Origin: Flavobacteriales bacterium
GTDB lineage: Bacteria > Bacteroidota > Bacteroidia > Flavobacteriales_D > Sanyastnellaceae
NCBI GenBank assembly: GCA_947464885.1
Contig: CANHYZ010000193.1
Coordinates: 1-5,075, forward strand
Direction: 5' to 3'
DNA: 5,075 nucleotides
The stretch's first letter is position 1. The number at the start of each line of letters is the position of its first letter. Under the pieces are notes generated by a model that saw only the letters and a program-made list of their open reading frames with translations, did no database searches and was not told where the DNA came from. Made by a program: the position numbers and the translations under genes. Shown here in pieces: positions 1 through 5,075 of the stretch.

Positions 1-728
1 GCATCGTGATGATTGGTATAAAACTGTTCGAGATCGATGTTGGTGAGCAAATCGGAGTTAATCAAAAAAATCGTTTCCTCTTCAAACTCCGGTATCAACG
101 ACAACGCACCGATGGTTCCGAGCGGCTCGGTTTCTTCCACATAACGAATGGAAACTCCTTTGCTGCTGCCGTCTCCGAAATAGTTCTTGATTTGATCACC
201 GAGGTAGTTGATGCTGATGTAAATCTCACGCACTCCAAATTGAATAAGTCGATCGATGTTGTGCTCAATGATCGGCTTGTTGCCCACGTGCAACATCGGC
301 TTGGGCACCGTCTCGGTCAGCGGACGCAACCGCTCGCCCTTTCCACCCGCCATGATTACGGCTGTGATGGGCAGAATCGTGCGTGTATGATTCAGGTTGA
401 TGATGTCCACCACCACGCCTGCTTGATCCACGACCGGAATCAACAGGATGTTGCGTTCGCGCCATTGTTTGAGCAAAGCCGGATCAAAGTGATCCTGCTC
501 AAGACGCTTACAATTCGCGAAAGCGAATGCCTCCGCCGTGTGCGATATCTCCAGGCCACGCAAGAGCCCCCTACGAATATCTCCATCGGTGAGGGAGCCC
601 TTCAGCACTCCTTTTTCATCCACCAGAAAAAGGGCGCGTTCGGCAAATTCTTTCAAGCCGTCAAGTCTTCGTAGCGCTTCTCGCGCATCAATCGAAGCCG
701 GTATAATATGATCGTGATAGTGCTTCAT
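1..728 (-). CDS. ptmE: CBS-domain nucleotidyltransferase, PtmE-like (glucosamine-1-phosphate guanylyltransferase type), 3' end cut off
   Basis: The reading frame runs from ATG at 728 to the left window edge without a stop, giving 242 complete codons. Residues about 1-115 form a CBS-type regulatory region with the motif LTDGDIRRGLL (47-57). From about residue 121 a sugar-phosphate nucleotidyltransferase fold begins: MAGGKGERLRPLT (126-138) is the nucleotide-binding signature, PKP follows at 142-144, EPLGTIGAL at 201-209 is sugar-binding type, and NSD at 224-226 carries the likely metal-binding aspartate. The CBS plus nucleotidyltransferase order matches PtmE of Campylobacter jejuni, which makes GDP-glucosamine for legionaminic acid. 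Proteins of this kind are usually about 345 residues, so roughly 100 C-terminal residues lie outside. The start overlaps the neuC stop as ATGA, suggesting translational coupling, and there is no clear Shine-Dalgarno sequence. Nucleotide specificity (GDP rather than UDP or dTDP) is inferred from domain order and context. Confidence 0.9.
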   Translation of the reverse strand, partial: MKHYHDHIIPASIDAREALRRLDGLKEFAERALFLVDEKGVLKGSLTDGDIRRGLLRGLEISHTAEAFAFANCKRLEQDHFDPALLKQWRERNILLIPVVDQAGVVVDIINLNHTRTILPITAVIMAGGKGERLRPLTETVPKPMLHVGNKPIIEHNIDRLIQFGVREIYISINYLGDQIKNYFGDGSSKGVSIRYVEETEPLGTIGALSLIPEFEEETIFLINSDLLTNIDLEQFYTNHHD

Positions 729-1849
729 TTCAATTCTGATTCTAAGGCATGAATAATCTTTTCAGCTGCACCTCCAAGATCGAAGATATTACCTCCATTC
801 CAATTCCCGCGCGCAGCAACGTCCTTCACGGCAGCCAAGATAGCATCGCCCTGAACGGGTACATGCAGCACATTCAATCCGTGTGCCCTGCCCTTTTGAC
901 GATCACCCAGATCAATGACATATTTGCCAAAGGAGGCTGCCTCCGCTATGCCGCTTGAAGTATTGCCAAGCATAAATGCGCAATTATGCATCGCACTCAT
1001 GTATCCGATTGTTCCTAAATTCTCCACCAATTGAACGCGTTCAAGACCACTCAACGCATCAATGAACATGTTGCGCAACAGATTACCATTAGTGTCCGCA
1101 TTCGGCAACGTCATTAAAAAACGATAGTCCTTAATATCCAAAATCGCCCCAATCAACTCCTTCGCGTACTGTTCATTCCGTTCGGCATGGACTGTTTCCG
1201 GATGGAAGGTGCAAAGAATAGTGTCGTTATCGCAATGAACATTTCGATGCTTCTTTAACTCCTCGCTTGTCCAGAATGTAAGCGATCTCACATTGTCCAG
1301 CCCTAGGGCTCCAACCGTATAAATCCTATCAACAGATCCTTTCAATTCGCTCACTCGCTTCGCATAAATCTTTGAAGAGACAAAGTGGATGTTTGACATA
1401 TGCGTTATGCTATGTCGAAAGGCATCATCTATTGCCCCTAAGGTGGTCTCGCCTCCGTGCACATGCGCAAAGCAAATTCCAAAGGGAAGCGCTGAAGCCA
1501 CAGCTGCAAACATTTCATAGCGATCACCAAGACAGAGCACTACATCAAACCGATTGCCATTGGTTCTCCATAATGGAGCGAACACCTGCATGGTCTTACC
1601 CATGGCAATAGCAAGATCCTCCGGACTATCGCCCTGCGGCAGCGTATCCATGCGATGAGGAACATCAAAACCGTCATCCAAAATTGCCTCGATGGTATAG
1701 CCGTGCTGTTGAGACAAATGAGTTCCAAATGCAATAATCTCTACCCGATGATTAGTACCCGACTTGAATGCACGCAGCAAGGGTAGCCAAATACTGTAAT
1801 CAGCTCTTGAACTGGTGAGTATCGCAACATTTAAATCACGTCTTCCCAT
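725..1849 (-). CDS. neuC: Hydrolysing NDP-sugar 2-epimerase, NeuC/LegG family
   Basis: The 374-residue product is full length for the hydrolysing UDP-GlcNAc 2-epimerase family (WecB/NeuC fold, two Rossmann-like domains). Visible family motifs are LTSSRADYSIW near the N-terminus (11-21), GDRYEM (108-113), HVHGGETT (129-136), DDAFRHSITH (141-150), GNTSSGIAEA (295-304) and GDRQKGR (315-321). NeuC uses UDP-GlcNAc and LegG uses a diacetamido-trideoxy NDP-sugar; both release nucleotide and invert C2. Because legB and legC are in the same operon, the LegG role (giving 2,4-diacetamido-2,4,6-trideoxymannose) is the better inference, probably from a GDP-linked substrate. The ATG at 1849 lies inside the last codons of neuB (19-nt overlap) and lacks a good Shine-Dalgarno sequence, so translation is probably coupled. 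GC sampled over 1201-1500 is about 46%, below that of ptmE. Confidence 0.93.
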   Translation of the reverse strand: MGRRDLNVAILTSSRADYSIWLPLLRAFKSGTNHRVEIIAFGTHLSQQHGYTIEAILDDGFDVPHRMDTLPQGDSPEDLAIAMGKTMQVFAPLWRTNGNRFDVVLCLGDRYEMFAAVASALPFGICFAHVHGGETTLGAIDDAFRHSITHMSNIHFVSSKIYAKRVSELKGSVDRIYTVGALGLDNVRSLTFWTSEELKKHRNVHCDNDTILCTFHPETVHAERNEQYAKELIGAILDIKDYRFLMTLPNADTNGNLLRNMFIDALSGLERVQLVENLGTIGYMSAMHNCAFMLGNTSSGIAEAASFGKYVIDLGDRQKGRAHGLNVLHVPVQGDAILAAVKDVAARGNWNGGNIFDLGGAAEKIIHALESELK

Positions 1850-2859
1850 GATAATTTATGGTGCTTTGGTAAAGCTGCTTTAATGGAGCGACCTAACAGT
1901 TGTTCAAATTTCATCGGTGAAATACCATCACCCGGCCGTATCATTACGAAGTCCTCTTCACTCAGTATATGACCATTGTTCAGGGCATGCGCCAGGTGCA
2001 CGCTCTTGCGTGCAATTCGTATATTCTTCTTCTCAGCAGCCGTTGGTTGTTTTATCCCATCATCACCTAAAGCAAGTTCAATATTTCGAATTGCACGCAC
2101 CATAGACTCTAACTCGCTTGGCTCCAGTGAAGCTGCATGATCCGGACCAGGTAGATTACGATCGAGTGTGAAGTGCTTTTCGATGACTCGAGCCCCAAGC
2201 GCTGTGGCTGCAATAGGAACTTCGATGCCGATGGTGTGATCTGAATAACCCACTTCAACGCCTAGTTCTTTCCGAAGAGTAAGCATGGCATCGAGATGCA
2301 CGTCCTGCATGGCTGTAGGATAATCTGTAGTGCAATGGAGAACAATAATATCTTCTGCTCTGGTTCCCTCTGTGTTAAGAACGTCAATCGCCTCGCGTAT
2401 CTCCTGAATCACGCACATTCCCGTGGACAGGATTACCTTGCCTTTTAAACGACCTATGCTCCTCAAAAAAGGAAGATTCGTTATTTCTCCGGAAGGTATT
2501 TTGAAAAAATCAAGCGATAGCGTGTGCAAAAAATCTATACTTGGTTGATCAAAAGCGGTCGATAAAAATTTGACCCCACAATGTCTTGCATAGACTGCCA
2601 ACTCAGTAAAGTTTTCGAACGACAATTCCAACTTCTTCACCATTTCAAATTGCGATTCGGAATTGCCTGTATTGGTGATTTGATATTCTGCTTTCGCTGC
2701 TGCCTGTGAAATATTCAACTCTGTAACAAAGGTCTGAAACTTGACATAATCAGCTCCTGCTTTGGCGGCAGATTCAATAAGAGCCTTTGCCAATGCCATG
2801 TCGCCGTTATGGTTTACTCCTGCTTCTGCAATAACAATAACTCGATTCATTGTTTTCAT
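1831..2859 (-). CDS. neuB: Nonulosonic acid synthase, NeuB/LegI family
   Basis: The enzyme condenses phosphoenolpyruvate with a 6-carbon amino sugar to make a 9-carbon nonulosonic acid; here the likely product is legionaminic acid (LegI role). The 342-residue protein has the TIM-barrel synthase domain with AEAGVNHNGD (11-20), KFQTF (40-44), KIPSGE (120-125), STGM (145-148), HCTTDYP (175-181), YSDHT (205-209), EKHFTLDR (227-234) and GPDHAASLEP (238-247). His208 and His229 have the same spacing as the two metal-binding histidines of Neisseria NeuB. A C-terminal SAF (antifreeze-like) domain covers about 282-342, including RPGDG at 308-312, whose arginine probably reaches the partner subunit's active site. 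Two in-frame ATGs compete, at 2859 and 2850. The second (MNRVIVIAEAG) fits the family N-terminus and has an A/G-rich element 10 nt upstream, so the protein may be 339 residues. The end overlaps neuC. Confidence 0.95.
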   Translation of the reverse strand: MKTMNRVIVIAEAGVNHNGDMALAKALIESAAKAGADYVKFQTFVTELNISQAAAKAEYQITNTGNSESQFEMVKKLELSFENFTELAVYARHCGVKFLSTAFDQPSIDFLHTLSLDFFKIPSGEITNLPFLRSIGRLKGKVILSTGMCVIQEIREAIDVLNTEGTRAEDIIVLHCTTDYPTAMQDVHLDAMLTLRKELGVEVGYSDHTIGIEVPIAATALGARVIEKHFTLDRNLPGPDHAASLEPSELESMVRAIRNIELALGDDGIKQPTAAEKKNIRIARKSVHLAHALNNGHILSEEDFVMIRPGDGISPMKFEQLLGRSIKAALPKHHKLSWEDVI

Positions 2860-2860
2860 T

Positions 2861-2867
2861 CTTCTTT
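2861..2867 (-). promoter_or_regulatory. Weak ribosome-binding site before neuB
   Basis: On the minus strand this reads AAAGAAG. It sits only 1 nt before the ATG at 2859 but 10 nt before the in-frame ATG at 2850, so if it is used it favours the downstream start. It is a weak match to the Shine-Dalgarno consensus, and most genes in this window have none, so the assignment is tentative. Confidence 0.35.
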
Positions 2868-2903
2868 AAGAAATCCCATTTCAGTTGAACGTTTAAACGA
2901 TAA

Positions 2904-3533
2904 TTAGGAAATTTTTTTGGCGGGAATTCCAACCACCGTTACATGAGACTCCACATCCTTATTTACAAATGCACAGGCCCCTATGACAGTATAACTTCCA
3001 ATTTTTTTGTATTGAAGAATTACGGAATTTACTCCTAGCATGTTGTAATCACCTAGCCTTACCCCACCAGAAATATTGACAGACGGATTGACAACATTCC
3101 CGCTACCTATCTGCACATCATGCCCAATGGTCGAATTCAAATTGAAAATATTCAAGTCACCAATGGTAATATGTGTAGTGAAAACAACATTCGCAGTAAT
3201 GATATTACCCTGACCCATACTCATATTGCTAAAATCACCGATAACCGAAGGGTGCATCAGGTTCGGAAATTCATATCGACCCAGATACTTCTGCCTTAAA
3301 CGCTCAATGATTTTTGGGTCGCCGACGCCAATTGCAAGGCACATGTTGGGTACTTGAATTCTATATAAGTCGTCGTCAGAAATGACCGGAATCGAGCCTT
3401 CAGCAAACGCTATTGGTTCACCGACCTGCAAATCCACAAATGCGGCAATTTCATATTGACCTATTTCCTTGGCCAAAAAATATACTTCCTTGGCAAATCC
3501 ACCGGCACCGAGTATATATAAGATCTTCTTCAA
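2904..3533 (-). CDS. neuD: NeuD/PglD/LegH-like sugar N-acetyltransferase, left-handed beta-helix family
   Basis: The 209-residue product matches the NeuD/PglD acetyltransferase family in length and layout. An N-terminal Rossmann-like sugar-nucleotide domain opens with ILGAGGFAKEV (7-17) and extends to about residue 85. NLMHPSVIG (91-99) leads into a left-handed beta-helix of hexapeptide repeats, and the chain ends with the typical VVGIPAKKI. His138 in STIGHDVQIG is the expected catalytic base. The second histidine found near this point in PglD is not present; Val147 is at the aligned place by eye. In this operon the likely job is acetyl-CoA-dependent N-acetylation of the C4 amine made by LegC (LegH role), although family members also acetylate sialic acid hydroxyls. 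The start is TTG at 3533: an in-frame stop lies eight codons upstream with no ATG or GTG between, and TTG gives the family N-terminus. The gene is AT-rich, about 40% GC. Confidence 0.9.
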   Translation of the reverse strand: MKKILYILGAGGFAKEVYFLAKEIGQYEIAAFVDLQVGEPIAFAEGSIPVISDDDLYRIQVPNMCLAIGVGDPKIIERLRQKYLGRYEFPNLMHPSVIGDFSNMSMGQGNIITANVVFTTHITIGDLNIFNLNSTIGHDVQIGSGNVVNPSVNISGGVRLGDYNMLGVNSVILQYKKIGSYTVIGACAFVNKDVESHVTVVGIPAKKIS

Positions 3534-3535
3534 AT

Positions 3536-3539
3536 TCCT
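3536..3539 (-). promoter_or_regulatory. Short Shine-Dalgarno-like AGGA before the neuD TTG start
   Basis: AGGA on the minus strand is followed after only 2 nt by the TTG that must start neuD. This spacing is shorter than usual. A far better Shine-Dalgarno sequence lies about 40 nt further upstream (AAGGAG, 3576-3581) but has no start codon at a useful distance. Confidence 0.3.
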
Positions 3540-3590
3540 ATGTTCTAACTTTTAATCGAAGGTAAGACTTGTTATCTCCTTTTTCTTTCA

Positions 3591-3600
3591 TTGTCGACAA
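3591..3600. repeat. 10-bp perfect palindrome directly after the legC stop codon
   Basis: TTGTCGACAA is its own reverse complement and begins 1 nt past the legC TAG. It coincides with the drop in GC between legC and neuD. It is too short and lacks a following T run, so it is not an intrinsic terminator. Function is unknown; it may be chance, a small operator-like site, or part of a recombination junction. Confidence 0.3.
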
Positions 3601-3601
3601 G

Positions 3602-4756
3602 CTAAGCAACCGAGGGTCGGAACGAGCTCGGTAAATTCACCAGCCGATCGGCAATATCGATGCTATTCGTCAAACCATCATGCATGCAGTTCACAAACAT
3701 GGGCAAGCGATGCATGAGTTCCCACGCCGGGCGTGTCATCACGCCGTGGTCATTGGTGAAGGTTAAAAATTGGTCGCGCTCTTCGCGCGAGCCAAGCAAG
3801 ATGGCGTTGAGCCAGTGATTACTCACGCAGTGTTCCGGCAATGCCACATATTCCCAGGATGAATCTGCGAAGTGTGTTTTGTAGGCTTCCGCTATAGCTC
3901 GTTTGTCAGCAATGAAATGCTCGAGCTGTTCCAGTTGTGCCAGGGCGAGCGCGGAGTTGATGTTGGGACATCGATAATTGTATCCGATGTGATCATGAAC
4001 AAAATCCCAGCGGTGGGGCACCTTTGATTGAGTTGATAGATGCTTGGCCATCTTGCCCAACTCATCGTCATCGGTTACGATAATACCGCCGCCGCCACTG
4101 GTGACGGTCTTGTTACCATTAAAACTATAAGTACCGAGCAATCCGAAACGTCCGGTGTGTTTTCCTTTCCATGTGCTACCCAGTGATTCGGCAGCGTCTT
4201 CGATTAGCGGCACATGATGGGCATTGCACAGTTCGACAAGGGTATCAATCTCGGTGGAAATCCCAAAGGTGTGCATAGGCACGCATGCCGCAACGCGCTT
4301 TCCTGATGCACGATGGTAGCAGGCATTGTTGCGCACTTCGCAGGTTGCAAAAAATGCGCGCAAGGCATCAGCTGAAAGGCCAAGGTTATTCTTGTCGACA
4401 TCCACAAAGCAAGGCTCGGCGCCGATGTACGAAATCGCATTGCACGTAGCGATGAATGACAGCGCTTGGGTGACTACGAGTTCATCGCGCTTTACGCCGG
4501 CGAGTTGAAGAGAAAGATGCAGTGCGGCTGTTCCATTGACCACGGCTATGGCGTATTTGGCGCCCGTGTACTCACGCATCCACGCCTCGAAGCGATCAAC
4601 GAACGGACCGACAGATGACACAAACGTGCTGTCGATGCATTCGTTGAGGTAAGCCTTTTCGTTGCCGATAAAGTGTGGCGCGTGAAGGGGAATGAAGCCG
4701 GATGGTTCGCGAAAAAGCTCGCGAATGAAATCAACGGTTTTTGCTGCGGCCTCCAT
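3602..4756 (-). CDS. legC: PLP-dependent NDP-4-keto-6-deoxysugar aminotransferase, LegC family (DegT/DnrJ/EryC1/StrS)
   Basis: This enzyme transfers an amino group, normally from glutamate, to C4 of the 4-keto-6-deoxy-GlcNAc nucleotide made by LegB. The 384-residue protein has the fold type I motifs: NGTAAL (74-79) for PLP phosphate contact, IEDAAES (185-191) with Asp187 facing the PLP nitrogen, and SFNGNKTVTSGGGG (211-224) with Lys216 as the Schiff-base lysine. It ends with LPSSFRP, resembling the LLPSF tail typical of the LegC clade. The start chosen is ATG at 4756, 7 nt after the legB stop, giving MEAAAKTVDFIRELF. An in-frame ATG at 4846 would add 30 residues (a low-complexity reading of legB DNA), overlap legB by 83 nt and exceed the usual length. 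No Shine-Dalgarno sequence is visible. GC is about 53% over the sampled half, clearly higher than in neuD downstream. Confidence 0.94.
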   Translation of the reverse strand: MEAAAKTVDFIRELFREPSGFIPLHAPHFIGNEKAYLNECIDSTFVSSVGPFVDRFEAWMREYTGAKYAIAVVNGTAALHLSLQLAGVKRDELVVTQALSFIATCNAISYIGAEPCFVDVDKNNLGLSADALRAFFATCEVRNNACYHRASGKRVAACVPMHTFGISTEIDTLVELCNAHHVPLIEDAAESLGSTWKGKHTGRFGLLGTYSFNGNKTVTSGGGGIIVTDDDELGKMAKHLSTQSKVPHRWDFVHDHIGYNYRCPNINSALALAQLEQLEHFIADKRAIAEAYKTHFADSSWEYVALPEHCVSNHWLNAILLGSREERDQFLTFTNDHGVMTRPAWELMHRLPMFVNCMHDGLTNSIDIADRLVNLPSSFRPSVA

Positions 4757-4763
4757 AGGTATG

Positions 4764-5075
4764 TTACAGGTTGTAGATGTTGGATTTATAGCCTGCGCGA
4801 TTGACAGGATCGGAGAACCAAGCAATGGTCTCATCGAGCCCTTCATCGAGTGAGCGGGGTTTCTTCCAATCGGTATGAGCCATTAATTTCTCGCAGCTGC
4901 CCAGCAAACGAAACACCTCGCTCTTCTCCGGGCGCAAGCGCTGATCGTCACCCACGATGCGGCTTTGCGGGCGGATTTTGGTGATGAGTTTTTGAGCCAG
5001 ATCGCCCACGGAAATTTCCTCGCCGGTAGCGATGTTGCAATCTTCACCGATGAGCGCGTCGCTTTCGGCAATGGC
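4764..5075 (-). CDS. legB: LegB-like NAD-dependent NDP-GlcNAc 4,6-dehydratase, C-terminal part only
   Basis: The frame is open from the window edge to TAA at 4764, giving the last 103 residues of an extended short-chain dehydrogenase/reductase protein. What is visible is the substrate-binding C-terminal region: GEEISVGDLAQKL, then DDQRLRPEKSEVFRLLGSCEKL with the RLRPEKSEV stretch typical of LegB dehydratases, then LDEGLDETIAWF and the tail NIYNL. The Rossmann NAD-binding motif and the YxxxK catalytic pair lie outside the window. LegB removes water from GDP- or UDP-GlcNAc to give the 4-keto-6-deoxy sugar used by LegC, encoded 7 nt downstream. A related 4,6-dehydratase or epimerase is the alternative, but the tail and the adjacent legC favour LegB. 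An internal GTG at 5009 is not the start, because coding similarity continues upstream of it. Confidence 0.9.
   Translation of the reverse strand, partial: AIAESDALIGEDCNIATGEEISVGDLAQKLITKIRPQSRIVGDDQRLRPEKSEVFRLLGSCEKLMAHTDWKKPRSLDEGLDETIAWFSDPVNRAGYKSNIYNL

Larger units (their letters stand above)
1..5075 (-). other. Segment of a legionaminic acid-type biosynthesis operon (legB-legC-neuD-neuB-neuC-ptmE)
   Basis: Six consecutive minus-strand genes encode successive steps of one pathway, with gaps of 7, 68 and 44 nt followed by overlaps of 19 and 4 nt. This spacing supports a single transcript entering from the right edge. LegB and LegC homologues together with NeuB and NeuC homologues separate this from plain N-acetylneuraminate synthesis, which needs no 4,6-dehydratase or aminotransferase. 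The PtmE homologue separates it from pseudaminate clusters and points to GDP-linked intermediates, as known in Campylobacter jejuni. No promoter or intrinsic terminator (GC-rich hairpin followed by a T run) was seen within the segment. The pathway assignment is inferred from gene content; the final sugar and what it decorates cannot be read from the window. Confidence 0.85.

Noticed and set aside
6..674. A 222-codon plus-strand open reading frame
   Set aside because: It lies wholly antisense to the minus-strand nucleotidyltransferase, whose CBS and MAGGKGERLRPLT motifs are unmistakable. The plus-strand translation shows no recognisable domain and has no partner genes on that strand.
2856..2879. 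Eight-codon minus-strand minigene (ATG at 2879, TGA overlapping the ATG at 2859) before neuB
   Set aside because: It is too short to distinguish from chance and has no ribosome-binding site. It would matter only if conserved in relatives.
2860..2903. Possible terminator between neuD and neuB
   Set aside because: The only dyad is the AT-rich CGTTTAAACG (2890-2899) with no GC-rich stem and no following T run, so it does not look like an intrinsic terminator.
3577..3600. Possible sigma-70-like promoter before neuD (TTGTCG, 18 nt, GATAAC)
   Set aside because: Each hexamer matches the consensus at only 4 of 6 positions in an AT-rich gap where chance matches are expected, and tight operon spacing makes an internal promoter unnecessary.
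4757..4846. A 30-residue N-terminal extension of the aminotransferase starting at 4846
   Set aside because: It would overlap the legB coding end by 83 nt. The extra residues look like an out-of-frame reading of legB, and the ATG at 4756 gives the usual family length and N-terminus.
4883..5071. Alternative minus-strand frame of 62 codons at the right edge
   Set aside because: It overlaps legB in another frame, is rich in Arg, Ala and Ser, and matches no family. The LegB frame with RLRPEKSEV is the coding one.

Overview
The window is one side of a bacterial nonulosonic (sialic-acid-like) sugar operon. All recognisable genes lie on the minus strand, so transcription runs from the right edge to the left edge. 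The gene set matches the legionaminic acid pathway (5,7-diacetamido-3,5,7,9-tetradeoxy-D-glycero-D-galacto-nonulosonic acid). This sugar decorates flagellins, capsules, O-antigens or other glycoproteins in many bacteria.

In order of transcription the genes are: the C-terminal third of a LegB-type NAD-dependent NDP-GlcNAc 4,6-dehydratase (5075 to 4764, cut by the window edge); a LegC-type PLP aminotransferase (4756 to 3602); a NeuD/PglD/LegH-type left-handed beta-helix acetyltransferase (3533 to 2904); a NeuB/LegI-type nonulosonate synthase (2859 to 1831); a NeuC/LegG-type hydrolysing NDP-sugar 2-epimerase (1849 to 725); and the first 242 residues of a PtmE-type CBS-domain plus nucleotidyltransferase protein (728 to 1, cut by the window edge). 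The last gene is antisense to a long but spurious plus-strand reading frame. Spacing is tight: 7 nt between legB and legC, 68 nt between legC and neuD, 44 nt between neuD and neuB, a 19-nt overlap of neuB and neuC, and a 4-nt ATGA overlap of neuC and ptmE. No internal terminator, RNA gene, mobile element or CRISPR array is visible, and no gene-free stretch exceeds 70 bases.

Proposed flow: PtmE makes the activated GDP-amino sugar; LegB dehydrates GDP-GlcNAc to the 4-keto-6-deoxy sugar; LegC aminates C4; the NeuD-like enzyme N-acetylates that amine; NeuC/LegG removes the nucleotide and epimerises C2; and NeuB/LegI condenses the product with phosphoenolpyruvate. The CMP-activating enzyme (LegF/NeuA) is not in the window and would be expected past the left edge. 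The PtmE homologue points to the GDP-linked route known from Campylobacter jejuni rather than the UDP-linked route.

The organism cannot be named. GC content is moderate and Shine-Dalgarno sequences are weak or absent before most genes. That fits a Gram-negative environmental bacterium, but the phylum is not decided by anything seen here. Base composition is mosaic: legB and legC (about 53% GC) and ptmE (about 50%) flank an AT-richer neuD-neuB-neuC block (about 39 to 46%). The change is sharp just after the legC stop codon and again close to the neuC/ptmE overlap. This mosaic is the most interesting feature of an otherwise recognisable pathway. I did not find a clearly undescribed system.
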